A stretch of 64,000 bases of DNA, taken from NCBI GenBank assembly GCA_030247885.1, contig JAPDRO010000014.1:780924-844923 (forward strand). The letters run 5' to 3'. The translations under genes and the position numbers were made by a program. Origin of the DNA: Taxawa tesnikishii (nom. ined.) (lineage: Eukaryota; Ascomycota; Dothideomycetes; Dothideales). Below, piece after piece: positions 12,728 through 24,976 of this stretch (position 1 is the stretch's first letter; the number at the start of each line of letters is the position of its first letter). The notes under the pieces were generated by a model. It searched no databases and was not told where the DNA came from. It saw nothing but the letters and a program-made list of their open reading frames with translations.

Positions 12728-14618
12728 CACTCGCCGTAAGTAACACAGCTGAATGCCGTAACAGCATCTTCTGTACCTAAGCCATCATGTCCCTCTGAGA
12801 CCATGCCGTACTTGACCTTTAACAAGTCAAGTTTTGCAACCGCGTTTTTGCCAAGTCTAGCGTCCTGCACGACACTATCCATCTCACTATTATGTGTGCT
12901 TTTGATAACTTCACTCGTAAGGGCCAACCGCATGACCGGTACTCCTGTTGCAGCATGCATCCGAATAGCAAGGATGGCAAGCAGCACGACCATCAGAAGC
13001 ACAACAGATGGAGGTAGCAGGAGTAGAAACGATCTCCAGGTTTTCAGACGCATCGTCGGCAAGATGGAATCAACTGTAGAATTGGCCTGGATCCATTGCC
13101 ACATCATGGTGAGGCCTACAGCTCCAGACCCCACTTCGACGAATTCCTGCAGTCCTTGCAGCGTCCATGTGTTGCCTTCCGTTGCGGTCAAAGTGGAAGT
13201 ATACACCAGGGGATATGGATCATTGACTTGGAACATAGGTTGTGTTCCTTCGATGCTCGTGCCGAATGTGACTATCGCGACACCCAGCCACGCAGCTAAA
13301 TCGCCTAGAGGACCATATGGCGAGTGATGGGCTGCAGGGCCATTCAACGTCTCTAACGAGGAGGCTGTGGCAAAGCTCGGACCCCCATCACCAACAATGA
13401 ACGAATCGTCGATGAGGGTCACGTCCACGTTGCAGGCTACAGCGGAGATGCTTTGATAACTGCAACCTCGCATTCGCGATGTGGTGGCTGTCATTTCTCC
13501 CCTCAATTGAACCGTTTACCGCAGCAAACACAAGCGTGGAGATGGTCCTGGTTGCCGACATGTAAGATATGTTGTCGACCCAGACCGCCATCTGTGGCTG
13601 AAGTCGAACTGCCACAGAGCGGTTGCCGTTTGTAAGGACTTGGAATGTTGCGGCAGTACAGCGAATGTCGCCGGCGACATCTTCGGCGATCTCCAGTGGC
13701 CGCCCTGTACATACGATCTTCTTCTCCGCCTTGATCGCACTGATGGATATGTTGCCAATGAAAGAGAGTTTGGTTCGGTCGACAAGGAAGTCTCTCTGGT
13801 CCGGCATAGGCTCTTGAGAAAGACTTCGCGACCACGAGGCGTAAAGACTTGAAGCGGACGCTACGCCTACGGGCAAAGGTGCGAGTGGGTCGAAGACAAA
13901 CGGTAGTCCGAGGCCGCCACCGTAATTGATGACACTCTGGTATTCCGTTGTGACATTTTGCCTTGTAAAGGCGTACCCGACGATCACATTGTTTGCTTGG
14001 GAAACCAGCGTCACCATAGCCACACAGGCCATCACAAGCATGGGTTGACCAGTCCTGCTTCTCCATAATGCTAGTGGCAGTGAGATGATGGATCCTCGGC
14101 TAGCTGATAAGTATTTGTCGATATCTGTAAAGCGTAGAGATCTCACGGCTAGTATCGGCCATAGGGCAGCTTCTCCCAGCTGGTAAACAGCGTAGGCAAT
14201 GGCGGCCATGCCTGTACTGAACAATGTGCTGACCAGACCTTGGACCAGTCCAAGGTGCTTGTTGATGTACGAAACCGGAACTCTCGTCTGACAGTTGACT
14301 GTCCAGGAAGGACAGGCGAACATCTGCTTGCTCAGCCAGTATGTAAAGCCAAAGCTCGCCACGACACAAGCCAGTCCGAAAGCAATGGCGAGGAGTATAA
14401 TGTTGTTGGAAGCAATGAAGCTCCAGAGACCTTTGCGGCGAACGGTCTACAGTAAGTAAGCTACTGAGGAAGACAGATTGAGGTATGGGTGGATCCGAAG
14501 TCACCTTGGGAGTGTCATCTGGAGACAAGAGCTTCAGAACTTGAGTTTCCATCGTTTTAGACGTGAGCGACATCTTTGCGATAGAGTGGTAAGAGTCTGA
14601 TGGAACGGAAACAGACAC
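12727..14618 (-). CDS. Predicted multi-pass fungal membrane protein (DUF3176-like architecture)
   Basis: The gene reads MSVSVPSDSYHS… from ATG 14618. A phase-0 intron fits at 14504-14447 (58 nt, donor GTGACT, acceptor CTGTAG), joining …DDTPK to TVRRKGLWSF. Exon 2 then opens with a membrane segment (IILLAIAFGLACVVASFGF), followed by a second (VSTLFSTGMAAIAYAVY), the arginine/serine-rich block RFTDIDKYLSASRGS, and a third segment (MLVMACVAMVTLVSQ). A long, probably extracytoplasmic region with several N-x-S/T sites (NISYMS, NGS) comes next. The last segment is LLLLPPSVVLLMVVLLAILAI, and a short cytoplasmic tail ends at the TGA at 12727. The layout resembles the large family of fungal hypothetical proteins often labelled DUF3176; I infer this from topology, not from a search. 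The frame changes once near 13499-13502 (see separate entry). No function is known. Confidence 0.6.
13499..13502 (-). other. Frame change inside the membrane-protein gene (one extra base or short intron)
   Basis: The upstream frame reads …FAAVNGSIEG and the downstream frame …EMTATTSRMRGC…AVACNVDV. They join perfectly if one G is removed from the GGGG run (CCCC on the plus strand). An alternative is a short intron: GT..AG pairs of 46 nt (phase 1) or 70 nt (phase 2) also restore the frame, but both have weak donors and would delete residues that look like part of the protein. I favour a one-base insertion, real or from sequencing. Confidence 0.5.
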
Positions 14619-15293
14619 GAGGCATTGAGTTAACTTATCGAAGAAGTGATTACAATTTGTGACTGCGTGCTATAGTACGGTGTAAACGTGGCGTCGCATA
14701 GTTGGGATCATGGCTTGCACTTGTGTAACCGGCTTTACTTGCTCGATAGATCTCTGAGTCGGCAGCTGCAAGGCTGCAAGTCGAGGTGCAAACGAGGAAC
14801 GCGAGACGCAAGCCACGAGTAGTTTGCCCTAGAACTACCGGCATCTTGTCCAATGGAACCGGGGACGATTGGATGGGTCTCCAGCTGAGCGCGGCACGGG
14901 TGCGGGGATTTAATCTATGCCTGCCAGATAGAGATAAAGCCGCGGCCATGTTAGGTTAGCCCACTTTTGCCCGATTCTTCGTTTTTGACAGTGCTCAAGC
15001 TCCAAGCAGCTTCCAACATGGATTACTGCGCTAACACGTGCAGCATGGTATGATGTGTATGCCTATCTATAGTGCGAAAGGTGAGCCTAAGCGTCATGCG
15101 GCATGTATGCCAAGACAAAAAGGCACCATCTTCGTCCTGGAACCGGATAAGTATAGGCCATATGGTGACTCAGGTAATCACAAGCCGCTACGGTCAGCTC
15201 TCTAGACAAGCGGCTGCGTCTGGACCGGTGCAAGAAGAAGCGGTAAGCCAACATGCAGGCCTGAGGTCTGGTTTCTACTTCGCCCTTCTTCCA
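14619..15293. other. Upstream region of the membrane-protein gene
   Basis: GC-normal sequence with a few open frames of 80-100 codons on both strands (for example 14949-14650 minus and 15072-15314 plus), none with a recognisable domain or convincing composition. It should contain the promoter of the minus-strand gene, but no clear element is visible. Confidence 0.4.
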
Positions 15294-15543
15294 TGTTCAC
15301 CTGGACATGGGTAAACAAATTCCGCCTATACGCAAGAGCTTCGCTTCAATGTACACACACACAATGCCCGACCAGAGTTGTCCCCGAACCCGCCCTCCTC
15401 TCGAGAAGACAAGTTGATTGCAAAGGATTTCTCTTTCTTCTGCAAGCCCCCCCCTCCCGGGGGATTGAGAGGGCAATCCTAGTCGGGCGTTATATGTGTG
15501 TGTGGAGCATAGGCGGTCTATTTCACCCATGTCCAGGTAGACA
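15294..15543. repeat. 250-bp inverted repeat, possible MITE
   Basis: The left arm begins TGTTCACCTGGACATGGGT at 15294. The right arm, read on the minus strand, begins TGTCTACCTGGACATGGGT at 15543. The arms stay similar for about 80-90 bases, including CCGCCTAT, a run of CA repeats and GCCCGAC. The centre is a C-run followed by CCCGGGGG. It is not RIP-mutated. No clear target duplication flanks it, so a transposon origin is only suggested by the TG…CA ends and the long inverted arms. It contains no gene. Confidence 0.65.
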
Positions 15544-15598
15544 TAGGTAAATAGCAATCCCCGGCAAACTGCTAACATGGTCCGCGAATCAGTACCGT

Positions 15599-15621
15599 AT
15601 CCGTGCACCTAATGCACGGAT
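15599..15621. repeat. Perfect 9-bp hairpin
   Basis: ATCCGTGCA, a 5-base loop CCTAA, then TGCACGGAT. It lies about 20-40 bases before RIP-mutated sequence begins on the right. A role as an operator or a transcript-end hairpin is possible but unsupported. Confidence 0.6.
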
Positions 15622-15639
15622 TCACTCAATGTACGCGGG

Positions 15640-15982
15640 TTACCAACTACCCTAAACTTTAACACTACGTAACTCTACTAATATAAGCTTAATTAAGGAC
15701 GCGCTTATAGAGTTAGAGTCCTAAGATAGTTTAAAATTATAGTATTAGTTGCTTTATACTATTATAAAGGTATTAAGCTATTATAATATTACGTATAATT
15801 AATACCTTAATATATTAAAAGCTTAACTTATAATAAGAGCTAGAGCTTATATATTATATAGAAGGACTTATAAAGCAACGCCTTTAACTTATATAAGAAA
15901 TAATACGAAACTTTATAATAAATATAATTAAGAAGTTAATAAGTAAAAGTTAAGTTACTTACTTTATTAATAAATATAGTAT
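15640..15982. other. RIP-mutated flank of the copia element
   Basis: Composition changes abruptly from GC-normal to AT-rich at about 15640. I see no gene or repeat in this stretch; it is probably older repeat DNA that served as target for the copia insertion. Confidence 0.5.
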
Positions 15983-16150
15983 TAGTTAAACTAAGTACTT
16001 AACTATAACCGAATATATAGTAGAACTAACTATAACTTATTAATTAATTAAGTTATTTATAATAGTAGTTAAGAGATAAAGAGATTTCCTACTTAACTTA
16101 ATAAGTTATATAACTATCTATTCGGACTAGGTAACTATTATCTTATAATA
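15983..16150 (-). repeat. Copia LTR (3' LTR for the minus-strand element)
   Basis: It matches 23155-23322 over its whole length apart from RIP-type transitions. Confidence 0.85.
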
Positions 16151-18453
16151 CTCTTCCTTAGTTAGATTAGTCCTCTTTAGATAGTCTAAGTTAACTAATA
16201 AACCTCTAGAAATACTAACTTTAAAGAGGCTTTATAAAGCCGTTAGTAATTATTTCTTATATACTAATAAAGTTAATATTAATCTTTTTCCTCTTATATA
16301 GATTTCTAATATAGTAATAGGCTATATTAATATGCTTTAATCTATTATAAGTATACGTATCTTAAATAAGAGAGAGAGTAGCTTAGTTATTTCCTTTAAG
16401 TATAATAAGTAATTTAATAGTAAACTTTAGCTTTTCTTAAACTATTAACTTAAAAGGGTCGCTACTAATAAGGTACTAATAGCTTATATTTCTTAAGAGT
16501 AGTATAAGTTATTATAATTGCTTTAAGTAAGTATATATTACTATATATTTAGCATTTATAGTAAAGGTTACTATTAACTTTTACTTCTTACTTATCTAGC
16601 TAATTAGCCCTCCTCTAAGTATAAACATATTACTAAGAATAGAGATCCTATCTTATTTATCTATTATATAGTTAGAGTTAGAAAAGCTAGTTAGATATTA
16701 GTCTTAATATACTCTTAAAATAATTACTAAGTTAGTATTTAATCTTAAGTACCTTAAGATTCCTTTAGTTACCTTAGTATAAAACTCTACTAGATCTATA
16801 AGGTACTAACTTAGTCTACCTAAGGCGAAGGTAATGTTAGGCCTTATTAAAATATTAAGGTAAACTATCTTTCTAATTAAATACTAGTACTTTCTTTAGT
16901 TTACTCTTATATCTTAAGGTCTAGCTAGTCTTAGTATATTATAGCTATTTAATAGTACCTTTACTAAGTAAGCTTTATCTTTCTTTATATTATATTTAGT
17001 AAGAATATCTTTAATATAATAAGACTAGTTTATTCTAATTATTTTAGCTTCCCTATCTCTTATAATTCTTACTTTAAGGATAAAGTTAATCTCTCTTAGG
17101 TCCTTAATCTTAAAGATAAAAGCAAAAGCTTCTTTAAACTATAGGATATTATTAATGTCCTTATACGCTACTTAGATATTATTTACGTAGATAAGGAGAA
17201 GTATTTTCCTTTCTAAGTAGATTAAAAGATACGAGTTTACTTCGCTTTAAATAAAGCCTAGCTTTTAAAGCTATAGTATATAGTTTTAATTCTAGTCTCT
17301 CGCTACTTACTTAAGACTATATAGACTCCTAAGAACCTTAAGTACTTAGCTAGGGGCGAGATTAATACTAGGTAGGAATACTATATAAATCTCTTCCTTT
17401 AAGAACGACTTAGTAAAGGTATTATTAATATTTACTTAATAGTACTCTAAATTCTCGATTATAATAATAGCTAAGAAGACTCTTAAGGTATTATACCTTA
17501 GGGTAAGAGTAAAAGTATATTTAAAATTAATACTATACTTCTAAGAGAATCCTCTTACTACTAGCCTAGCCTTTAACTTATTTAGAAATTTATTTAAGTT
17601 AAACTTAATATCGAAAACCTATTTACTTAATACGATATTATACCCCTTTAGTAAGGTAGCTATTTTAAACGTTACGTTTACCTATAAAGTATTTAGTTCC
17701 TTCTTAATAGTCTCCTTTTAAAGTTCTCTTTAAATAGAGTTATAAATAGCTTTTAAATAAGTTTATAAAATTAGAATATTTATTTTACCTTTTACTATAA
17801 AAGCGAACTTCTCCTCTACTTAATTAACCCTAAAAAGAGCGATAACTTAACTCTATCCTTCTTTTATAAGTAGAGCTATAAGAGCCTTAGAAATCTTAGT
17901 TAGCTTATAGTTAATTTCTAACTCGTCTTTATTAAGATCCCTTCTTATTTTCTTAAGTATTAAGATTTTAACGTAAGAAAAGACCTTTTTAATAAAACTA
18001 GAGTAGGAATCTTAACGTAGGAAAATATAGTTTTTAACTAAGTTAAAATAACTATCTCTTACTCCTTCTATTATAGTTCTTTTAATAGAAACTCCTCCTA
18101 CTAAGTTATATAAGACTCCTCTTAATTTATAGTCTTAGGAAGCTCCTCCTACTATAGTATATCCTTATAAATACTTAGTATAAGCTCTATTAACTACCTC
18201 CTTAGTCTACTAATTAGCCTCCTCTAGGGTACTATATTTAGAGTAAATCTAACGGGTATATTAAGCTTAATATTCCCTTCCTTTTTATCCTTAAAGAACT
18301 TAATTACTCTACTTATAATTATCTTTCTTATATCTAGTACTTAGAGCTTCTATTACTTAGTAGTACCTTTAATATAGCTTATAAAGACTCTAACTTTACT
18401 TCTATTTATTAGCTTATCTTATCTTAAGAATAAAGGTAAGGATTTTAAGTTTA

Positions 18454-20299
18454 ACGTATTTTATTACTAAGTAACTACTCCCTACTAAGTAGCTACCCCT
18501 TACTAATATCGCGACTATTATAAACTATTACCTTCGTACTATAATACTATATAAAGACCTACTCTAGCTTATAATACTATTTAGAAGCGTCGCTATCGTT
18601 TATATCTACTATTTCTATAGTGTAAGTACGTATATTATAGCTAGTCTTATTATAACGTTCGTAGTACTTTTATACGCGTACTTTCTTTATAAGTTATTTA
18701 GTACCCTCCTTACTACTACTATCCTTTTTAGCTATTAAATCCTATACGTTACTTACTATTAGGCTTTCCTCTATTTAAATATACTTTCTTTTACGACTAC
18801 GCTACTCTATTAACGCCTTAATTAACTTCCGAAGACTTACGATTTCCCTTATTTATAACTCTAATTTATAACTTATAATAGCTATGCCTTTAGTAAGTAA
18901 ATTTATAGCTTATAAGAGAGGTAAAATAAGCGATTTTCTATATTATTATATCCGCTTATAAACTAGCGTTATTTACGCCTTTATTTCCTTTAAGTTAGCT
19001 AGTATTTTAAACTCTTATAAAGTAACTTCTAATAGTGCGAATATTAGCGTACGAAGTATTACGTTAAGCTTCGATAGTACTTACTCTAAGTCGTAAGGAA
19101 CTAAACTAGCGCTTTTAAAGCTTACTAGGATATTTTCCTTTATAATCGCCTTATTAAAAGTAGTATAAAAGGCTAGTAGGAAGGCCTCTTTCTTAACTTA
19201 CGTAGTAAAGTACTATAACTAGTTATTAATCTCTACGTTATACGCTCGCTTTAAGGGGCAAAATAGCCTACGTTAAGTAGCTATAATAAGTGCGATAAGT
19301 ATAAGGGTATATAAAGAATAATAATCTTTTATTCTTTATAGTAGTTATAGAAATTATAACTACTATAATTCTCGTAGCCGTCTATAATTAGTAGGTAATA
19401 TATACTTACTTAACGCGCCTTTATATACGCGTTAAAGTACTTTAACTACTTTAAAGTAAGCTTATTCGTCGTCTAGCTATTAGCGCTAGTCTTAATTACT
19501 TAATCGCGAGGTAGGCCGATATACTAGCTTAATATAAGGACCTTACTACTAAAGATAATAAAGAGTAAGATAGTCTACTTAGTAGCGTAAATACCTTAAA
19601 TAATTATAACTTACTCTCGGTTACTTAGTTATATCTTTTTAAGATTACTTTGTTTCTTAAAGCTTATAAAGACTATTTAAGCGTTAATTATACTTATTAT
19701 AAACTTAGACTTATTAAAGTTATATATGTCTTCGTTTAGGATATTATACTTTTCCTTTATCTTCTTAACTAGCTCGGACTAGGGCGTTATAATACGTACG
19801 TCTTCGTTTAAGGCTTACTAATAATCGTATAAATAACTATATTAAAGCTTAACTTCCTTAGTATACGTCTTAAACCTATCTACTTAGTACTTACTAATAG
19901 GTCCTTTACTACGCGTAGTAAGTAAATCGTTAACTATTTCTTTTACTATAGTCTTTATAGCGCCTATCTCTTACGAGTCTAATTTAAGTATACGTACTAC
20001 TATCGCCTCTTCCTTTATTTTCTTTAACTTCTTCGAGTTAAGCATAGTCGCGTCGTATAAGCTTTTTATCGCGTCGTCGTCTTAGCGTCGTTTAAAGGAC
20101 GTTATATACCTTAGATATATATTTTATACTATTAGGAAGGGTTACTTAGGTAGCCTTAATAGTAAGGTATAATATACCTTCGTTATAAGTAAATTGCGCG
20201 TTACGTTATAGTAGTATTATTATAATAGTTTATAATAGTTGCGATGTTAGTAAGGAGTAGTTACTTAGTAGGGGGTAGCCGCTTAGTAATAAAATACGT
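18454..20299 (-). mobile_element. RIP-degraded Fot1-like element, family 2 copy A, nested in copia
   Basis: Length 1846 bp with TA on both sides (18452-18453, 20300-20301) and terminal inverted repeats starting ACGTATTTTATTAC. It is the same family as 24977-26824, 30809-32656 and 48381-50228, with the transposase on the minus strand and destroyed. Its terminal repeats carry the CTACCCCCTAC-type block shared with copy D, unlike copies B and C, so A and D form one subfamily. It interrupts the copia body and is therefore younger than that element. Confidence 0.9.
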
Positions 20300-23154
20300 T
20301 ATATAAGTAATAACTTTGTAACTTTAGACTCTAATATAGTCGATTAATAGGGTAATTTTAGTAAAAGCTTTCTTAGGACTAAGTTATCTACTATTAATAA
20401 CTAGTCTATTAAATATAAGGTTTTTAAGGTAAATATTAGTTTATATTACTTCGAACTAAAACTCGTTTAGTAGCTCTACGTCCTTAAGTATTACCCTTAT
20501 ATTAAACTTTATAGTCTAGTTACTTCTTTTAATAACTCTATTCTATAAAGATATTTAAGTAATAGTAAACTATAGTTAGACTCCCTTTTATTTCTTTTAC
20601 TCTTAAAAGACTTCCTTTAGTTTAAGAGTATTATTACTTTTAATAGCCTTAAGCTTAACTTTACTTTAAAGTTCCGCCTTCTTCTTCTATTACTAAAGGT
20701 AAGTAGGAGCTTTATCCCTAGTCCTTAGTTTATAAATCTAGGCTTTCTTTAAGTAGTTATTTATAATAAGAAGGAATATAATATACCCTTATTATAATAG
20801 TTTAAATAGTTTATAAATATTTATATAAACTAAGTTAAGTACTTCTAGCTTTCTTATTAAGAGAGGTCCCTTCTTATTCCTAATCTTAGTAAGCGTATAA
20901 ATCTTATATTAATAGCTTTTATTAATTTAAATTAGTTTAGTAAGTATTATAACTCTATATAAGTTACTAATCTTTTTAGCCTTAAAATAAGTAAGCCTTT
21001 TATACTATAGTTAGTATCTTTACTTTTAGGCTATATCTTTTACTAGTACCTTTTCGAGACTATCTATTAAATCTTTATATAGCTCTAAGAGCTATATAAT
21101 ATTTACCTTAACTTTTATTAGCAAATCCTCGGGTATATTAGCTAGCTAATTACTCGGCTCTTAGAGCTATATAAATTCTACTTATTAGTAAGTAATCTTA
21201 TCTCGTAAATTTAATAGAATAGAACCCTAATAAGTACTCGATATAGCTCGAAACGCATTAATTATTTAGCGAGGTAATCTTATTTATAATGTAAATATTA
21301 CCTTTATACTTTGCCTTTACTATAATATTTCCTTATTTATCTTTTAAGTATATACTATCTTTATTAAAGGTCCTATAGAGTCTACTCTTATATATCTTCC
21401 TTTTAGATTATAAGTTAACTTTAAGATTAAAAATATAGAATATCTTTAATAAAAAGATTGAGTTCCTATCCTTATTTATTATCTCTATTATACCCTAGTA
21501 GTTTAAAAATAAAACTTCTCCTCTTACTATAATCTTCCGTCTTAAAATATCTCGAAGTAGTCCCTTAAATAACTAGGACTAGTTAGTTATATATAAACTT
21601 ATACTAGTATTAAAGGCCTAGCTTTAGTAGAGAACTTTACTTCTTACTTCCTTAGAGAAATAAGTAACCTCCTTAATAAGGTCTATAGACTCTTAATCTT
21701 AGCTTAATAGGTTTAACTTTATAGTTTAGGATCTACTTAAGGTTAAAGTTTCCTTAGCTTTAAAGGCTTTATACTTCCTCTTTTCCTACTTTAAGCTTAT
21801 CCTTTTTACTTTAAGTTTATAACTTCCTTATAGAGCTTATTAATTAAGTCTATTATATCGTTATTACTCCTCTTTAACTTAGCTTAAGACTTCTTTTATT
21901 TCCTTTTATCCTTTACTATAGTCCTTATATCTTTAAGAGAAGGGTAGTTTTTTAGCTAATAGTTACTATTATAAAGATAATACTTAGCTTAATTTAGTAA
22001 CTAAGATCTCCTTTTATTAGACGTCTTTTATTATTAATACCTTTTAGTAAGAAAAGTAGATTAGTTAGCCTTAGCCTTAAGAGAAGCTTCTTTCTCTTAA
22101 AGCTTAAGGATCGACTCCTTAATTAGTAGATTTATCTAAGTATTAATAGTATCCCTTACGATAGTATATTTATTTAATAAAGCTTAAAGTAACTACTAGA
22201 GTCTCCTACTTAGCTTCTTAATAGTTACTATATTTAGTTAAGTAGTAGCTACCCTTTTACTTAGCTTAGCTAATTAAGTTTATACTTTATTTATAGTTAT
22301 TTTTAAGCCTATCTTATAGTTAATAAAATCCTATAAGTACTACCTTATTATTATTTAAAGCTTATCTAAGTATTTGTTTCTTAGCTCCTTTTATTTAGTT
22401 ATAACTATATTTAGGTCTTTAATTTAGTCTTAGTTATCCTTACTAATATAGATAGTAATTTAGTATTTAGCTTTTATATTAGCTTAAATATAGGACGAAA
22501 AGGTAGGAAACTATATAACTATTATAAACTCTTCCCTTAAAGTTAAAGACAAAGTTATCGTCTATATACTTTCCTTCTCTTCTAATTTATTCCTAATAAT
22601 AAACTAAATGTTTTCTCCTATTAACTACTTTCTTATAAGTATAAACTATCTCTCTAAATTCCCTCTTATAAGAATAAAAATAAGCCTCCTCTTACTAAAG
22701 AATTTGTCTATTAAGCTTATTATAGTTGTTTATATAAATTAAAATAATATAGTAAAATCGAATTAGCGCAAAAGGGAGGGTAATAAGTTAGTAGACTTTA
22801 GTGTCTATAGAAGTAAAGTAGGCTCTATAATACTTAGTAAGCTCGTAGTAGTAAAGAACTTTACTTAATATAACTAGTCTTACTACTTATTATAGCCCTT
22901 CTAGTTACTATACCTTATAGTACTTAGTCTTATTACCTTATAGTTCTTCTAAGTACTAGTACACTTCTATAGGTAGTCTTACTACTTTTAGTAACTCTTC
23001 TATATATAGGAATTATATTAGTTTTACTACCTATAGTAGCCCTTTTAATATAGGTATTAATTATACTAGTCTTACTACTTATTATAGCCCTTTTAAGTAT
23101 AAAATATACTATACTTAATTAAGCGGTAAGCTATTATAAACTTAGGCTTATAAC

Positions 23155-23322
23155 TAGTTAAACTAAGTACTTAACTATAACTAAATATATAGTAGAACTA
23201 ACTATAACTTATTAATTAATTAAGCTATTTATAATAGTAGCTAGGAGATAAAGAGATTCCCTACTTAGCTTAATAAGTTATATAACTATTTATTTAAACT
23301 AGGCGGCTATTATCTTATAATA
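23155..23322 (-). repeat. Copia LTR (5' LTR for the minus-strand element)
   Basis: Partner of 15983-16150. The sequence shortly after it (23323 onward) starts GTATT, matching the bases just before the other LTR. Confidence 0.85.
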
Positions 23323-24976
23323 GTATTTATTTTATCTTATACTAAGTAACTAGTATAGACTACGATTATTATAAGGCTAATTTAAAGGCTAAATATAGCT
23401 TATACTTCGACTTCTTATATTTTAAAATTAAGTAATATAATATAAAATTATATTATATATATAATATAAATAAGAAGGACTTTTTAATTAGTATTACTAG
23501 CTACTTTAAATAAGTATTTAGTTAACGAATATAAGATAAGAAGGAAGTTAAAGTATTTATTTAAGATAACTTACGTAAATAAATTACTTTCTTAATATAT
23601 ATATATACTAATAAATTAGCGTTACTACTAGGCTTTTTATATTAGTTAATTAGTAAAGCTATATAATTAAGCTAAGTAGATAAAATTAAGCTAAGAGAAT
23701 ACTTAGTATATATTAGCTTATTATTATTAAGCTAAATAAATAATAATATAAGCCTTACCTAGTTAAAATAAGTATTTAATTACTATATTAAAGTAAAAGC
23801 GTAATAATCTTATTAATTACTTATCTTTAATAAGTATAAATCTTACGTTACTATAGATTTTATTAAGTACTATAATTAATATAAAATACTCTTAACTATC
23901 TTTCCTTTTTACTTAACGTATATACTATAGTTACTTAATATAGTAATATTTAAGCCTCTCTTATAAGTATATTCTAGTAAGCTTTTAACTTTTCTTTAAA
24001 GAAACTAAGGGTTACTTTTAATTAAAAAGGAAGACTTCTTCCCTTATTTTAAAAGGTATAAATAAGTTCCTTTAAGTAAATAATAATACTTAACTCCTTT
24101 AAAGTAATAAGTATAATACTTATAAACCTTAACGTTATACTTAATAGATTTACTAATAGTATAAGTAAGAGTTAAAGGGAAGCTTTAATATAACTCTTAG
24201 TAAGTTTAATTAGCGAAAGCTAAACTATCTTATATATTTTATAGTAAAGAATTAAAGTAATAAGAAAGTATAGTAACTTAGTTAATTACTTTAATATATT
24301 TTAGTTTAAAACTAGTTACTTTATTATAAGATTTAAGGACTTAAGAAAGCTTTAACTATTAAGAAAAAGTATAAAAAGTATAGTAAACCTCTTAACTTAT
24401 AATAATATTAAAAGTATTATAGTAGCTTAGTATTTTAGTTACTAAAGAAAGTTAAGAAGGTACGTATTTACTAAGCTATAAAAGAGCGTAAAAAGAACGA
24501 ACTATAGCTTTAAAAAGTTAAGGTAATTAAACTTAAGAAAGCTACTAAGTTATATAAGGAGAAAATAACTTAAGAGACGCGTAAAGTATAAGAAGTAACT
24601 AAAGTAATAAGGGAAAAAGTAGAGGCTAAATAAGTAGCTAAAAAGAACGTTAAAAATAAGCTCGTAATATTACTAAAGCTCTTTAACTATTTTAAAAAGA
24701 GTAAAAAGAAAGCCTTACGTATACTTATATAAAAGAATAAGTATTAAAAACGTATTATTAATACTATAAGTAGTAAGAAAGCCTTAAGAGCTATATTATA
24801 TCCCTTAGTTACTACTACTTATTACGGCTATAACTTTATACTTCTAAGTAAATATAAGTAATAAAAGTTAATTATAAGTATTAACTTAGTAGTTTACTAT
24901 AAAGCCTTATAATAATAATTATTATAAGTAGCTTTATAGCCTCGTTTCTTATTAAGTTATTATAATATTTTACGTA
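23323..24976 (+). mobile_element. RIP-degraded pogo-type transposase of a third family
   Basis: On the plus strand around 23.9-24.2 kb, with stops read as the codons they came from, the frame gives a THL…LQPL(N)IVIFKPL stretch, then L-KKEDFFPLFQK, then an NVILNRFTNS-like stretch. This is the order seen at the end of the catalytic domain of long DDE_1/pogo transposases (the third catalytic block, then the FF-x-LF helix). A lysine/glutamate-rich tail follows near 24.4-24.7 kb. Terminal repeats could not be placed, so the borders are approximate; the right side is cut by the insertion of copy B at 24977. Confidence 0.55.

Larger units (their letters stand above)
15983..23322 (-). mobile_element. 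RIP-degraded Ty1/copia LTR retrotransposon, with a Fot1-like element nested in it
   Basis: Direct repeats of 168 bp lie at 15983-16150 and 23155-23322. They begin with RIP-mutated TGGTTAAACTAAG and end CTTATAATA. The element is flanked by AGTAT/GTATT (5-6 bases, one base ambiguous), consistent with a target duplication. The coding direction is minus. At 17189-17178 the reverse-transcriptase box reads Y-V-N-N, a G-to-A version of the copia YVDD motif, in the context LIY-VNN-I. Removing the nested 1846-bp element plus its TA leaves about 5.5 kb, a normal copia size. No open frame survives. Gag and integrase are too mutated for me to mark their borders. Confidence 0.85.

Noticed and set aside
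14650-14949. Open frame of 99 codons on the minus strand upstream of the membrane-protein gene
   Set aside because: Composition is not convincing, and it sits where the promoter and 5' leader of that gene should be.
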